A DNA stretch of 64,000 nt from Streptomyces decoyicus (GCF_019880305.1 NZ_CP082301.1:372001-436000); one strand, 5' to 3'. Counted from the first letter of the stretch, positions 17,734 to 26,443 are shown. The notes: generated by a model not told the origin, from the letters alone. Program-made: numbers and translations.

Positions 17734-17964
17734 TCACGGCGTGAGAGGTCGCGCCAGCAGCGGCGTCCGGAGCATCTGATGTCCCCCGCTGGCCAGCATG
17801 CGGACCTCTCCCCGGTCGCTGATTTCCGCGCGCACGATCCCCGATTCGTCCTCGTAGACGGGATAGCCGCCCGCTCCGGCCCGCTCGGTACGACGGACGA
17901 TCACTACGTCGTCCTCGACCGCAGGAGCTTGAAATACCAGCTCATAGCTTTCCGGATAATCCAT
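17734..17964 (-). CDS. DUF6296 family small protein
   Basis: A 76-residue protein, M-D-Y-P-E-S-Y-E-L-V-F followed by D-D-V-V-I-V-R-R-T and E-I-S-D-R-G-E-V-R-M-L-A-S-G, which I recognise as the Streptomyces DUF6296 family. The start is fixed by a GGAGG at 17971-17975 seven nt upstream; the longer frame upstream is repeat-derived and not real. Function unknown. It is predicted to be a small beta-rich soluble protein, and no signal or membrane segment is seen. Confidence 0.8.
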   Translation of the reverse strand: MDYPESYELVFQAPAVEDDVVIVRRTERAGAGGYPVYEDESGIVRAEISDRGEVRMLASGGHQMLRTPLLARPLTP

Positions 17965-18220
17965 CGGTGCCTCCGACAAGACTCGGCAGGTGCTCCAGGC
18001 GTCCCCCACCGCCCCTGTACGCGCGCCGCTGCACCTCGGCTCTTCCATCGTCGCCCACACGGGCCCGGCGCGCCTGAGGAGGACCCGGACGGTTGCTTCG
18101 TCGCCTGGCGGATGTATGCCGCCGGGCGGGCGTAGCCGAGCTGCCCGCCCAGGAGGCCGGCCGGCTGGGCTCGCCCCTCGGCGGGCGATCGACTGGCCCA
18201 GCGTGGCCTGCACTGTTTGG

Positions 18221-18290
18221 ACTGCCTGCACTGCCTGCACTGCCTGCACTGCCTGCACTGCCTGCATTGAGTGCATTGACTGCACTGCCC
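18221..18290. repeat. 9-bp tandem array ACTGCCTGC
   Basis: Five exact copies of ACTGCCTGC (18221-18265) are followed by two variants (ATTGAGTGC, ATTGACTGC) and a partial copy. The unit includes CTGCACTGC across the junction, the reverse complement of which appears in the array at 18385. Confidence 0.9.
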
Positions 18291-18384
18291 GCGCCGGGCG
18301 GCCTCGGCGGGCCACGACTCGACCGTGCGGCCTGGGCGAGACGCTCAGGGAATTCCATGAGCTGGGATGCGGGGCGCATTCTCT

Positions 18385-18439
18385 GCAGTGCAGTGCAGTG
18401 CAGTGCAGTGCAGTGCAGGGCGGTGCAGGGCGGTGCAGG
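18385..18439. repeat. 5-bp microsatellite GCAGT
   Basis: Six exact GCAGT units (18385-18414) continue as alternating GCAGG and GCGGT units to 18439. Microsatellites of this purity are unusual in Streptomyces. Together with the 9-bp array 95 bp upstream they are largely complementary and could pair as GCAGTGCAG with CTGCACTGC. Confidence 0.9.
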
Positions 18440-18478
18440 ATGGCTTCGCGCAGCGGCAGGAATACGGGGCGGATGTGT

Positions 18479-18514
18479 GGCCCCGCTCCCGTGCGCTGTC
18501 ACAGGAGCGGGGCC
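18479..18514. terminator. Hairpin, probable terminator
   Basis: GGCCCCGCTCC (18479-18489) pairs exactly with GGAGCGGGGCC (18504-18514), an 11-bp stem with a 14-nt loop. No neighbouring gene ends close by, so its client is unclear. Confidence 0.5.
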
Positions 18515-18943
18515 GGTCCGAGTAGCGCCAGCAGCTCGGATAGTTACGGGAGCCACCGTACGGGGCACCACTGACAACGGCGGGCCCCGCGGAACTCGGC
18601 GAGGTGCTCATGGCGAGCCATCCCGCCCGAGAAGGGGTGAGGTCGCGGCCGCACACGCATGCGACGAAGCGGGTGCGGGCCGTCGCCACCGGCCGCGGCG
18701 GAAGGTACGGGCGGTCGGCGCCAGCCGCGAGAGCCCAGAACGGTATCACCCGATCGGAGTATCGTCCGCGCAGCCACCGCCCAGTCACCGGCCAGCCACC
18801 ACCCAGCCCCGCGCCATCTTCGTCGGCCTCGAACGGGACACGGCAATTGCCCGGCCGCCGTATGGCCGGCCACTGCATTGGCCAAGGCTTGTCCCGCAAT
18901 AATCTTCGGATGAGTGGGGACCGGTCGCGGTGTGACGGCCGAC

Positions 18944-19541
18944 CTATCTGGAGAGGTCAAGGTTGTGCAGGCGGGCGACGTCGAGCATGGCGTGGCGGAC
19001 GCCGTCGCCCTTGAGGCGACCGTCGCGGAGGATCGTCCAGGTCTTCATACGGGCGAAGGTGTGCTCGACGCGGGCGCGTATCTGCTGGTGGGAGCGGTTG
19101 TGTTCCTGTTTCCGGTCGGGCAGTTCCTCGCCAGCCCGGCGGCGGTGCGGCATCACGAGTCCGGTTCCTAGATTGCCGCCGTCGGCGATCGTCGTGGTCG
19201 TGCCGACAGCGGGCCTTCGCTCCCGATTCCTCCCAGGCTCTGCAGTCGTTGCGGTTGCTCGGCAGTGGCTGGCCGACCACAACGACAATGCCTGTGCCGG
19301 CGTCGACGACGACTTGGTGGTTGGTGGAGTACCGGTAATTCTTGGACTGCCCGGCGATCGCCTGGTCGCGAGTGGGCACCAGAGTGCCGTCCACGATGAG
19401 GACGGTGCCCTTGGCGGAACGCTGTCGGGGCTGAAGCGGGAGAAGCGGGCCGAGATGGTCAATGATCCGGTCGGCTGCAGATTTCGAGACGCCCAACAGT
19501 GGAACGAGTTGGCGCATCGTCAAGTTCGTGCGCCAGTACAC
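18944..19541 (-). pseudogene. IS5-type transposase, frameshifted and N-terminally truncated
   Basis: The N-terminal frame from 19541 has V-Y-W-R-T-N-L-T-M-R-Q-L, then G-V-S-K-S-A-A-D-R-I-I-D-H-L-G-P and V-L-I-V-D-G-T-L-V-P, with N-Y-R-Y-S-T-N-H-Q. Near 19210 the reading shifts. The other frame then continues I-A-D-G-G-N-L-G-T-G-L-V, R-A-R-V-E-H-T-F-A-R-M-K-T-W and A-R-L-H-N-L. These are the successive blocks of a DDE transposase of the IS5 group. The first 70 or so residues are missing and the frame is broken, so it is dead. No terminal inverted repeats were found with confidence. Confidence 0.85.
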
Positions 19542-20062
19542 ACTTGGAAACGGTGATGCGGCTGGCCTTGGGATCGAACTCGGCCCTCACCGCCAGGACC
19601 TCCTCCTTCCTGGCCCCGCGCTCTTCGGTAGGGCGGATGACCAGACACCTCGCGATCAACGAGTGGCCCACACCTCGACGTACGGGCCTGGGTCGATCTG
19701 GTCGATGTCGAACCCGGCCCTGGTAACCCCTTCTGCCCCTTCCTCCATTGAAGGACGGAGGAAGTGAAGGACGGAGGAGGAAGCGGGAGCAGGGCTTGCC
19801 TGGCTGCCCGGCTACCGGGCTGCCGGGCTACCGGGCCCGCGATACAAACCTGGCGCCGGGGCCAGGGCTCCCGCCTGTGAGTGACCGCGAGTGACCGCGG
19901 AGCGTGTGGGAATGGACACATGCAGGCAGCAAAGGCCGCGCGACGGGCCGACTGTCTCTGCTGGTCAGGAAGTTGAGATGGCGTAGGGACGTCGGCCGGG
20001 GCACCGGCTGCATCCGTCGGGAGGCCGCGAGCGGGGCCGCGTTGTCAGTGTCTGCCCCTAGC
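19542..20062. other. Junk region beside the transposase remnant
   Basis: A minus-strand text near 19560-19730 reads F-D-I-D-Q-I-D-P-G-P-Y-V in one frame and R-K-E-E-V-L-A-V-R-A-E-F-D-P-K-A-S-R-I in another. It looks like a decayed gene of unknown type, cut where the transposase fragment begins. The rest includes imperfect GGCTACCGGGCTGCC repeats around 19800-19845. No intact gene is seen. Confidence 0.4.
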
Positions 20063-20071
20063 ATGGCTCAT

Positions 20072-20266
20072 ATGTCCCCAACTCCTTCTGCCCCTACGGG
20101 GGCGCCCGTTCCTGCTTCCGAGGCGAACGAATCGATCCGGCGATTTGTGCGCGCCCGCCGCGGCGTGGCGTGGTCGGCTCAGGACATGGCGGAGTATGCG
20201 GTGCTGCTGGAGATCTGGACGTTGGCGGTGCGCTCGGAGGTCACGGAGGTTGTCGAGGCGGCGTAG
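20072..20266 (+). CDS. Small hypothetical protein, 64 residues
   Basis: A short soluble protein with a Pro/Ala/Ser-rich N-terminus and a helical, charged second half (E-S-I-R-R-F-V-R-A-R-R, then D-M-A-E-Y-A-V-L-L-E-I-W). Similar small proteins occur in other streptomycetes by my recollection; no function is known. TAGCAT at 20059-20064 lies 7 nt before the ATG at 20072, so leaderless transcription is plausible; an in-frame ATG at 20063 overlaps that box and is less likely. Confidence 0.6.
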   Translation: MSPTPSAPTGAPVPASEANESIRRFVRARRGVAWSAQDMAEYAVLLEIWTLAVRSEVTEVVEAA

Positions 20267-20313
20267 GTCCGCGCACGGTCAACGCAACGGCCCGCGCCCG
20301 GCCTTCGTGCCGC

Positions 20314-20383
20314 GTCCCGCCTCCCGCCTCCCGCCTCCCGCCTCCCGCGTCCCGCCTCCCGCCTCCCGCCTCCCGCCTCCCGC
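20314..20383. repeat. Ten 7-bp tandem repeats CTCCCGC
   Basis: Ten heptamers of the type [GC]TCCCGC run without interruption at 20314-20383 (copies 1 and 6 start with G, the others with C). They lie just after the small gene ending at 20266 and 270 bp before the lipoprotein gene. The rest of this 386-bp gap shows nothing. Confidence 0.9.
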
Positions 20384-20652
20384 CTGGACAGCGTCTGCGA
20401 CAGCCCAACGCTCCAGGGTCGGCTTGCGGTGAACAAGCGGCTGCGAATGCTGCGTTAGTGGTGCGTTAGTAGATCGGCAGGGGCCGGCGCCAAGCTGGCG
20501 CTCGTACCGCTCACGAACGCGGAACGAAGGCCGCACCCAACGGTCGTGGCCCAAAGCCAACCACGCACACGCACACGCCAACGCCGGCTCCTACGTGGCA
20601 ACGGCGCATTCCCCAGAGAAGCTGTGCGGCACCTTGCACATAAAGGGGTTTC

Positions 20653-21405
20653 ATGTCCTGGAAGAAGGCCTCCGACGTCGATGCAGACGCCCACAGCGCC
20701 ATCGTGTCCGCCCCCACCGCCGGCTCCGCCTTACGCCGAGGGCGCCGGGTCGCCGCCGCTTCGCTGGTTGCCGTGGCCGCACTCTCGTTGACCGCCTGCG
20801 GCAGCGGCGGTGACGGCACGAAGGCGAGCACCAAGGTCTCGTCGACCCCCGACCCTTCGCGCCTGGCGGACGAGGCAGCGGCCCTGGGCGATGTTGCGGA
20901 CGAACCAGCCGCCACGGACAAGTCGACGCCGAGCCAGAAGCCGTCTGCGACCGGGAAGACCGGCGGTGCCGGCGGCGGGGCGAGTGACGACAAAACGGAT
21001 CGCGACGGCGGGACGAAGGGTGGCAACCGTGCGGGCGGCTCCGACCGCACGGGCGGCACGGACGCAGGTGGCAGCTCGGCGGCCGGGTCCGGGTCTGCGT
21101 CCCGGGGCAAGGGTGTGAGCGGCACCTGGAACGGCGTCCTCAAGTACCTGGCTCCCGGCAAGATGACCGTGGCTCCGGACTCCGGACCCGAGCAGGGGTT
21201 CTTCGTCGACTCACAGACCAAGAGCCTGGGCGCGGCCGCGATGTGCGCGTCGAACGGCAATGTCACCCTGGACGAAAGCGGTTACGGCACCTCCCCGTGC
21301 ACCGAGGCCCAGCTGGAGGAGGCGGCCAAGATGAACTCGCTCGAGGTCCGGGTCACCCTCGAGGGCGGCGTAGCGACAAAGGTCGTCGAGCACTACCACC
21401 CTTGA
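20653..21405 (+). CDS. Lipoprotein of unknown function
   Basis: A 250-residue exported lipoprotein. A 30-residue cytoplasmic start precedes a signal segment (31-48) and the lipobox L-T-A-C with lipid-bearing Cys49. Residues 50-155 are low complexity (Ser, Thr, Asp, Gly, Lys) and likely a flexible wall spacer. A small folded domain of about 90 residues (157-250) begins V-S-G-T-W-N-G-V-L-K-Y-L and has two cysteines (M-C-A-S-N and S-P-C-T-E) that may pair. The start has AAAGGGG upstream. I do not recognise the C-terminal domain. Confidence 0.75.
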   Translation: MSWKKASDVDADAHSAIVSAPTAGSALRRGRRVAAASLVAVAALSLTACGSGGDGTKASTKVSSTPDPSRLADEAAALGDVADEPAATDKSTPSQKPSATGKTGGAGGGASDDKTDRDGGTKGGNRAGGSDRTGGTDAGGSSAAGSGSASRGKGVSGTWNGVLKYLAPGKMTVAPDSGPEQGFFVDSQTKSLGAAAMCASNGNVTLDESGYGTSPCTEAQLEEAAKMNSLEVRVTLEGGVATKVVEHYHP

Positions 21406-21729
21406 GAGCGTCGAAGATACGGCTCAGCGCTCCTTTACGCCTGGCGTGTGCCGGTACCCCTCCCCTGACCAGTCCGCCGCCGACACCCCCCGTCCGCAGC
21501 GGCGTCGTCAGCCCGGCCATCGCCGCCCAAACCGGCCACAGTCCCCTTCGCTTGGCATCAACTCCCCTGGCAGACAAGGCAGATACTTCCCACCCTCCAG
21601 CCTTGACCCTCCCCCCGAGGCGCAGTAGTTTCCGGGGCCGATACAACAGGAATCTCTCCTGTCAGCTCGACGCTAGTGATGCTCGTCCCGAGGGAACGCC
21701 TCGTCGCATCGTCCTGACTGGAGGACCCC
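21406..21729. other. Intergenic, nothing recognised
   Basis: 324 bp between the lipoprotein and the sugar dehydrogenase genes. I found no repeat, hairpin or small gene. It should contain the promoter of the dehydrogenase gene, whose ribosome site is CTGGAGGACC just before 21730. Confidence 0.4.
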
Positions 21730-22905
21730 ATGCGCATGCGCACCAGATCCGCGCGCCGCACCACTTGGACCGTGGCCGCCGCTGCCACCCTGACTGCCGG
21801 AGTTCTCATCTCGGCCCCCGGCGCAGGCCATGCCGCCGGTACGAGCCACACCGCCGATACAGGCCGCGCCGCCGGTACGAGCCGCATAGCCGGTCCGAGC
21901 CACACCGCCGGGAGCCCGGACCCGGCCCTCGCCTCCGAGCCCGGCTCCCCCAAGACCGTCTCGTCGGGCTGGTCCATCCCCTGGGGCCTGAGCTGGCTGC
22001 CGGACGGCTCCGCCCTCCTCACCGAGCGCGACACGTTCAAGGTCTACACGCTCACCCAGGGCGGTACGAAGAGGCAGATCGGCGAGGTCCCGAACGTCGT
22101 CACCACGGGCGGCGAGGGGGGACTGTTGAGCATCGCCGTATCGCCGTCCTGGAAGAGCGACCATTACGTGTACGTGATGCACACCGCCGCCGACGGCAAC
22201 CGCATAGCCCGCATGACCTTCGACGGCAGCGCCCTCAGCGACTACAAGGTGCTGGTCGACGGCATCAAAAAGAGCACGTACCACAACGGCGGGCGCATCA
22301 AATTCGGCCCCGACGGCTACCTTTACGCCACCACGGGCGACGCACAGTCGCCCGGTCTCGCCCAGGACAAGACATCCCTCAACGGCAAGATCCTGCGGAT
22401 GGCTCCCGACGGAACGCCCGCCCCCGGGAACCCTTTCCACTCACTGGTCTACTCCTACGGCCACCGCAACCCTCAGGGCATCACCTGGGACGCCGAAGGC
22501 CGTCTGTGGGAAGGCGAGTTGGGCGACAGCAAGTACGACGAGCTGAATCTCGTCGAGCCGGGCAAGAACTACGGCTGGCCCGCATGCGAGGGTGGATGCT
22601 CGACCACCGGGATGACCGATCCCAAGCGTCAGTGGCCCGTCGCGGAAGCCTCGCCCAGCGCGGTCGCCTACGCCGACGGGGCGATCTACATGGCCGCGCT
22701 GCGCGGCGAGCGGCTGTGGCGCATCCCGGTCGCCGGCACCACCGCGGGCACCCCGAAGGCGTACTACACCAACGACTACGGACGACTGCGTACGGTCGAG
22801 TCCGTACCCGGCACGAAGTCCCTATGGCTGACGACCACCAACGCCGACAACAACGGCGACGGTGAGGCGGGCTCCGACAAGGTGTTCCGGATCGACCTCA
22901 TGTAG
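21730..22905 (+). CDS. Secreted PQQ-dependent glucose/sorbosone dehydrogenase family protein
   Basis: A 391-residue exported six-bladed propeller of the soluble quinoprotein dehydrogenase family, which oxidises sugars using PQQ outside the membrane. The signal peptide spans about 1-36. A 35-residue Ala/Gly/Ser/Thr linker with repeated A-G-T-S-x-x-A units follows, then the dehydrogenase domain (about 75-391). Family blocks present are I-P-W-G-L-S-W-L-P-D-G, G-E-G-G-L-L-S-I-A, H-N-G-G-R-I-K-F-G-P-D-G (containing the catalytic-type histidine), Y-G-H-R-N-P-Q-G-I and G-K-N-Y-G-W-P. No PQQ synthesis genes are nearby. The substrate is uncertain. Confidence 0.88.
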   Translation: MRMRTRSARRTTWTVAAAATLTAGVLISAPGAGHAAGTSHTADTGRAAGTSRIAGPSHTAGSPDPALASEPGSPKTVSSGWSIPWGLSWLPDGSALLTERDTFKVYTLTQGGTKRQIGEVPNVVTTGGEGGLLSIAVSPSWKSDHYVYVMHTAADGNRIARMTFDGSALSDYKVLVDGIKKSTYHNGGRIKFGPDGYLYATTGDAQSPGLAQDKTSLNGKILRMAPDGTPAPGNPFHSLVYSYGHRNPQGITWDAEGRLWEGELGDSKYDELNLVEPGKNYGWPACEGGCSTTGMTDPKRQWPVAEASPSAVAYADGAIYMAALRGERLWRIPVAGTTAGTPKAYYTNDYGRLRTVESVPGTKSLWLTTTNADNNGDGEAGSDKVFRIDLM

Positions 22906-23191
22906 CTCTCCCCCCACAGAACGTGATCGGTGCGTCGGCCGCTATCCGGGCGACGGGTGGACCACGCCGGTGGCCGGCGCACGAGTGGGGCGAGAGGGGC
23001 GAGAGGGGGCGATTGATCGGTGGTCGGTCGGTGGGGAGTGGGTGACCCCCGGGTGCCGGCGGGCCGGCGGGCTGCGGTCAGCGGTTGGGACCGACCAGCA
23101 CCCACCGTGACGTCCGTTTTCCGCCAGCCGAGGCGAGGACGACCCCGCAGACTCGAAGAGTGAAAGCAGTGAACACGAACGAGGAAGCACC

Positions 23192-23746
23192 ATGACCAAC
23201 ACCACCGCCACCACCTCCACCACCGCCACCGCCACCGCCAGCTACACCACGCTCGACAGCCCTCTGGGTGAGCTGCTGCTCGTCGGCGAAGAATCGCCCA
23301 CCGCGCCCGGCGGCACCGCCCTGACCTCCCTCTCCATGCCGCGGCAGCGGGGCGGCGCCACCGTGCAGCCGCACTGGCATCGCGACGCCCGGCCCTTCGC
23401 CGAGGCCGTCCGCCAGCTCCGCGCCTACTTCGGCGGCGAGCTCACCCGCTTCGCGCTCGAGTTCCGCACGACCGGTACGGAATTCCAGGAGCGCGTCTGG
23501 CAGTCGCTGGCGACCATCCCCTACGGCACCACGACCACCTACGGGCGGCTGGCCGAGGCCCTCGGCGTACCGCGCAGCGACGTACGAGCACTAGGGGCCG
23601 CGATCGGCGCGAATCCGCTGCCGATTCTGCGCCCGTGCCATCGCGTGATCGGCGCGGATGGCACGATGCGCGGCTACGCAGCAGGCGTCGAACGCAAAAC
23701 CGCCCTGCTCACGCACGAGGGCGCACTCCAGCCCACACTCATCTGA
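23192..23746 (+). CDS. ogt: Methylated-DNA--protein-cysteine S-methyltransferase
   Basis: A 184-residue suicide repair protein that transfers the alkyl group from O6-alkylguanine to its own cysteine. The active site is P-C-H-R-V at 148-152 with acceptor Cys149. The helix-turn-helix block I-P-Y-G-T-T-T-T-Y-G-R-L-A and the Asn hinge N-P-L-P-I-L-R are intact. The N-terminal 17 residues are a Thr/Ala run and dispensable. It is first in a run of co-oriented genes (next gene 34 bp on, then alkB), so it probably heads an alkylation-repair unit. Confidence 0.93.
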   Translation: MTNTTATTSTTATATASYTTLDSPLGELLLVGEESPTAPGGTALTSLSMPRQRGGATVQPHWHRDARPFAEAVRQLRAYFGGELTRFALEFRTTGTEFQERVWQSLATIPYGTTTTYGRLAEALGVPRSDVRALGAAIGANPLPILRPCHRVIGADGTMRGYAAGVERKTALLTHEGALQPTLI

Positions 23747-23780
23747 TACCCCGCCCCTCCCCCGGGACATCCCTTCCCCC

Positions 23781-24371
23781 ATGACCCCTCCCATGACCTC
23801 TCCCATGACCATGGCCTCTCCCCTCATTTCCCCGGCGGAGGCGGCCGCGTACGGCGACCTCCCCTCCCCCGCCCCGCACTCCGACGCCGAACTTGCTGCC
23901 CTGCTCGCCCTGTTGACCGCACCCGGCACTCGTATCGCCACAGTGGTCGTCGGGCACAGCCGGGACGCCGCGTCACGTTCGTCCGCGGCAGCGTTCGCCG
24001 AAGCCTGGCGCGCTCTCGGGCGGCTGCCGGTGCTCGCCGTGGTCGACTGGCCGGAGTCCGCCGCGTCCTGGCTCCGGGCGGCCAACCGCTTCACGGCCGA
24101 GGCCCCTGATGCCTGGGTGGTGGCCGCCGCACCTCTCGGCTGGGCGCAGATGAGCCGACGGCTGCGCCACAGCACCGACTGGGACCCGGCACGCACCTAC
24201 GGCTTCGCGGCTCTCGGCGACTCCCGTGGCCCCGCCCTGGCCGGCCAGACGACGCTGCACGGCATGCGCGGTGTCACTGCGGACGGCGGCATCTGGACCG
24301 TCGACCGCAGCTGGGTGACCCAGCAACTACCTGCCCGTCGGCCGACGGCCCGTCCCCGTGGCACGCTGTAA
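23781..24371 (+). CDS. Conserved hypothetical protein between ogt and alkB
   Basis: About 196 residues. The start is uncertain among several closely spaced methionines; 23781 is the first after the ogt stop. From residue 10 it is Ala/Leu-rich alpha/beta text: A-E-A-A-A-Y-G-D-L, G-T-R-I-A-T-V-V-V-G-H-S-R-D-A-A-S and V-L-A-V-V-D-W-P-E-S-A-A-S-W-L-R-A-A. It ends with D-W-D-P-A-R-T-Y-G-F-A. It recalls streptomycete proteins sometimes labelled substrate-binding, but there is no signal peptide and the fold looks cytoplasmic (P-loop-less Rossmann-like). Its position between ogt and alkB suggests a link to DNA alkylation damage, which is inference. Confidence 0.7.
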   Translation: MTPPMTSPMTMASPLISPAEAAAYGDLPSPAPHSDAELAALLALLTAPGTRIATVVVGHSRDAASRSSAAAFAEAWRALGRLPVLAVVDWPESAASWLRAANRFTAEAPDAWVVAAAPLGWAQMSRRLRHSTDWDPARTYGFAALGDSRGPALAGQTTLHGMRGVTADGGIWTVDRSWVTQQLPARRPTARPRGTL

Positions 24372-24401
24372 GCAGCGAGCGATCAGGCAAGGCAGGAGCA
24401 C

Positions 24402-25190
24402 ATGAGCACGCCACTTCCCGGCTTCGAAGGTTTCGGGGAACCTGCGGGCCCGAGAGGATCTGGAGGGTCTGACGGACCCCACGGAGCTGACGGACCTCAT
24501 ACCGCCGGGCGCTTCCACCCCACCTCGTCCGACCAGGGCCATGCCCACGCAGGCCGCCGAGAAATCGCCCCTGGTGCCGTCCATCTCCCCGGCTGGCTGA
24601 CCACGGCCCAGCAGCGCGAGCTCGTCACCGCCTGTCGCGACTGGGCGCGCGGCCCGGCCCCGATCCGGCACACCAAGCTTCCGCGCGGCGGTGTGATGTC
24701 CGTCCAGACCGTGTGCATCGGCTGGCACTGGCAGCCGTACGCATACACCCGCACCGCCGACGACGTGAACGGCGCCCGGGTGGCCGAATTTCCGCGCTGG
24801 ATGGTCGAGTTGGGCCGTCGCGCGCTGGTGGAGGCATATCAGGGCGCTGCCGCGGGCGACGACTACACGCCGGACACAGCGCTGATCAATTTCTATGACG
24901 GCCAGGCGAAGCTCGGCATGCACCAGGACAAGGAGGAGCGCTCCGGCGCACCGGTGGTATCCCTCAGCATCGGCGACACCTGCGTCTTCCGCTTCGGCAA
25001 CACCGAGACCCGCACCAAGCCGTACACCGACATCGAGCTGGCCTCCGGTGATCTCTTCGTCTTCGGCGGGCCCGCCCGCTTCGCGTACCACGGCGTGCCC
25101 AAGGTCAGGCCGGGTACCGGCGACCCGGCGTCCGGCCTGACCAGCGGGCGGCTCAACATCACGATGCGGGTGACCGGTCTGGAGGGATAA
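24402..25190 (+). CDS. alkB: AlkB-family Fe(II)/2-oxoglutarate dioxygenase
   Basis: A 262-residue dealkylase that removes methyl groups from 1-methyladenine and 3-methylcytosine in DNA by oxidative demethylation. The iron facial triad is H174-x-D176 (M-H-Q-D-K-E-E) and His230 (F-A-Y-H-G-V-P-K). The 2-oxoglutarate arginines are in G-R-L-N-I-T-M-R (Arg250, Arg256). The first 50 residues are Gly/Pro/His-rich and probably disordered. It lies 30 bp after the unknown gene and two genes after ogt, forming a direct-reversal repair group. No Ada-type regulator is seen in the window. Confidence 0.92.
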   Translation: MSTPLPGFEGFGEPAGPRGSGGSDGPHGADGPHTAGRFHPTSSDQGHAHAGRREIAPGAVHLPGWLTTAQQRELVTACRDWARGPAPIRHTKLPRGGVMSVQTVCIGWHWQPYAYTRTADDVNGARVAEFPRWMVELGRRALVEAYQGAAAGDDYTPDTALINFYDGQAKLGMHQDKEERSGAPVVSLSIGDTCVFRFGNTETRTKPYTDIELASGDLFVFGGPARFAYHGVPKVRPGTGDPASGLTSGRLNITMRVTGLEG

Positions 25191-25218
25191 CTGCCACACC
25201 GCGAGGCAGACTGGACTC

Positions 25219-25452
25219 ATGTGCCGCAGCATCAAGACGCTCCGTCCGCCCACCACCCCCGAGGTCAGCGCCGAGGACATCCGGGCCGCGGCCTTGCAGT
25301 ACGTCCGCAAGGTCTCCGGATTCCGCGCCCCGGCCGCGCACAACCGCGAGGTGTTCGACCAGGCCGTGGACGCCGTGGCGGCCGCGACCCAAGAACTCCT
25401 CGACGGCTTGCAGGTCCGTGGCTCCGCCGCCCGCCAGCACTCACACCCCTGA
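25219..25452 (+). CDS. DUF2277 domain protein
   Basis: A 77-residue protein, M-C-R-S-I-K-T-L-R-P-P then E-D-I-R-A-A-A-L-Q-Y-V-R-K-V-S-G, matching DUF2277 over its whole length. DUF2277 proteins are small and helical; the conserved Cys2 and the K-T-L-R segment have no known role. It follows alkB by 28 bp in the same direction and may be co-transcribed with the repair genes. Confidence 0.85.
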   Translation: MCRSIKTLRPPTTPEVSAEDIRAAALQYVRKVSGFRAPAAHNREVFDQAVDAVAAATQELLDGLQVRGSAARQHSHP

Positions 25453-25825
25453 AACAGCAGCTCCGGCGTCGCTGGTACGGACGGCCCCCGGGCAGACCGG
25501 CCGACCCCGGCCGTCGCCCCCTGCACGCGGGCTGGCCCATACTTCACGCCGCCCAGGGATCACGCTGCTGCCCCGAACCGCCGCTCACCCGCACCACTGC
25601 TGGCCCGCACCGCTGCGCGCGAGCCTCGCGGGTGACCGTCACCCCTCCCACGCCCCCACACACAATCGGAAGGTGATCGCTCAGACACCGACCGTACGCG
25701 GAAGAGGAGTGCAGGTGACGCGCCACGCACGCCGCCCGGCTCCCGGTCCCGACTCCCGGCCCAAGCCCCAGGCCCAAGCCCAAGCCCCAAGCCCCAAGCC
25801 CACCGATTCTGCGGGAACCGTTCCC
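25453..25825. other. Intergenic between convergent genes
   Basis: 373 bp without a credible gene. A short imperfect array of CCCAAGC and CCCCAGG-type heptamers lies at about 25760-25803. I see no clear terminator for either convergent gene. Confidence 0.4.
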
Positions 25826-26443
25826 CTACCGGCCGCCCGCCGGCCCCCGCCAGTCCGCATGCCGAATGCGCGAGATCTCCCGCACGCCGCCGACCGTCCC
25901 CCATTCCTCCTTCCCCAGCCGCGACAGGGGCTTCAGCCTGGAGATCTCGGGGTGCCCGTCGACCAGCACTTCCTGCGATACGACGGCATGCACCACACGC
26001 CCGAACACGACGGTGGAGTCCCCGATGCCCAGCGTGCTGTGCACCTCGCACTCCAACGCCACCGGCGAGGCCGCCACCCGCGGCGGCTTGACCCGCAGAC
26101 CCGGCTCGGAAGCGATTGCGGCCGCCTCGAATTCACTCACCCCGTGCGGGAAGTCGGTACCCGTGTCATTGATCTGCTCAAAGAGGGCCTCCGATCCGAG
26201 GTTGACCACGAACTGCCCGGTCGCCTCGATGTTGCGAAGGGTGTCCTTGCGCCCGACCGAGCTGAACTGCACCACGGGCGGCGCGACACTGGCGATCGTG
26301 AAGAACGAGTGCGGTGCCAGGTTGGGCGTGCCGTCGTGGGACATGGTCGACACCCAGGCGATCGGACGCGGGACAACCACCGCGGTCAGGAGCTTGTAGA
26401 ACTCGTTGCGGGACATGGCAGCGGGATCAAAGTCGGTACGCAT
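25826..26443 (-). CDS. Flavin reductase-like FMN-binding split-barrel protein
   Basis: A 205-residue protein of the flavin reductase-like domain family, which binds FMN and reduces flavin for partner monooxygenases or acts on other substrates. The N-terminus has Y-K-L-L-T-A-V-V-V-P-R-P-I-A-W-V-S-T and D-G-T-P-N-L-A-P-H-S-F-F, the conserved FMN-phosphate region. G-R-K-D-T-L-R-N-I-E-A and V-V-N-L follow. The start M-R-T-D-F was chosen because text upstream lacks coding character. No partner monooxygenase is adjacent. A 75-bp piece of a close paralogue is found at 40139-40214. Confidence 0.85.
   Translation of the reverse strand: MRTDFDPAAMSRNEFYKLLTAVVVPRPIAWVSTMSHDGTPNLAPHSFFTIASVAPPVVQFSSVGRKDTLRNIEATGQFVVNLGSEALFEQINDTGTDFPHGVSEFEAAAIASEPGLRVKPPRVAASPVALECEVHSTLGIGDSTVVFGRVVHAVVSQEVLVDGHPEISRLKPLSRLGKEEWGTVGGVREISRIRHADWRGPAGGR

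Larger units (their letters stand above)
17965..18943. other. Repeat-rich intergenic region
   Basis: About 980 bp without a gene I can defend. It carries two tandem arrays (18221-18290 and 18385-18439) and a hairpin (18479-18514). On the minus strand, two overlapping frames near 18555-18675 would together give a zinc-ribbon-like text (C-V-C-G-R-D-L-T-P in one frame, then H-E-H-L-A-E-F and C-Q-W-C in the next). This could be a frameshifted remnant, but the evidence is weak. Confidence 0.4.

Noticed and set aside
18093..18902. 269-codon plus-strand frame across the tandem arrays
   Set aside because: It is open only because the 9-bp array keeps frame; the remainder has poor codon bias and no domain.
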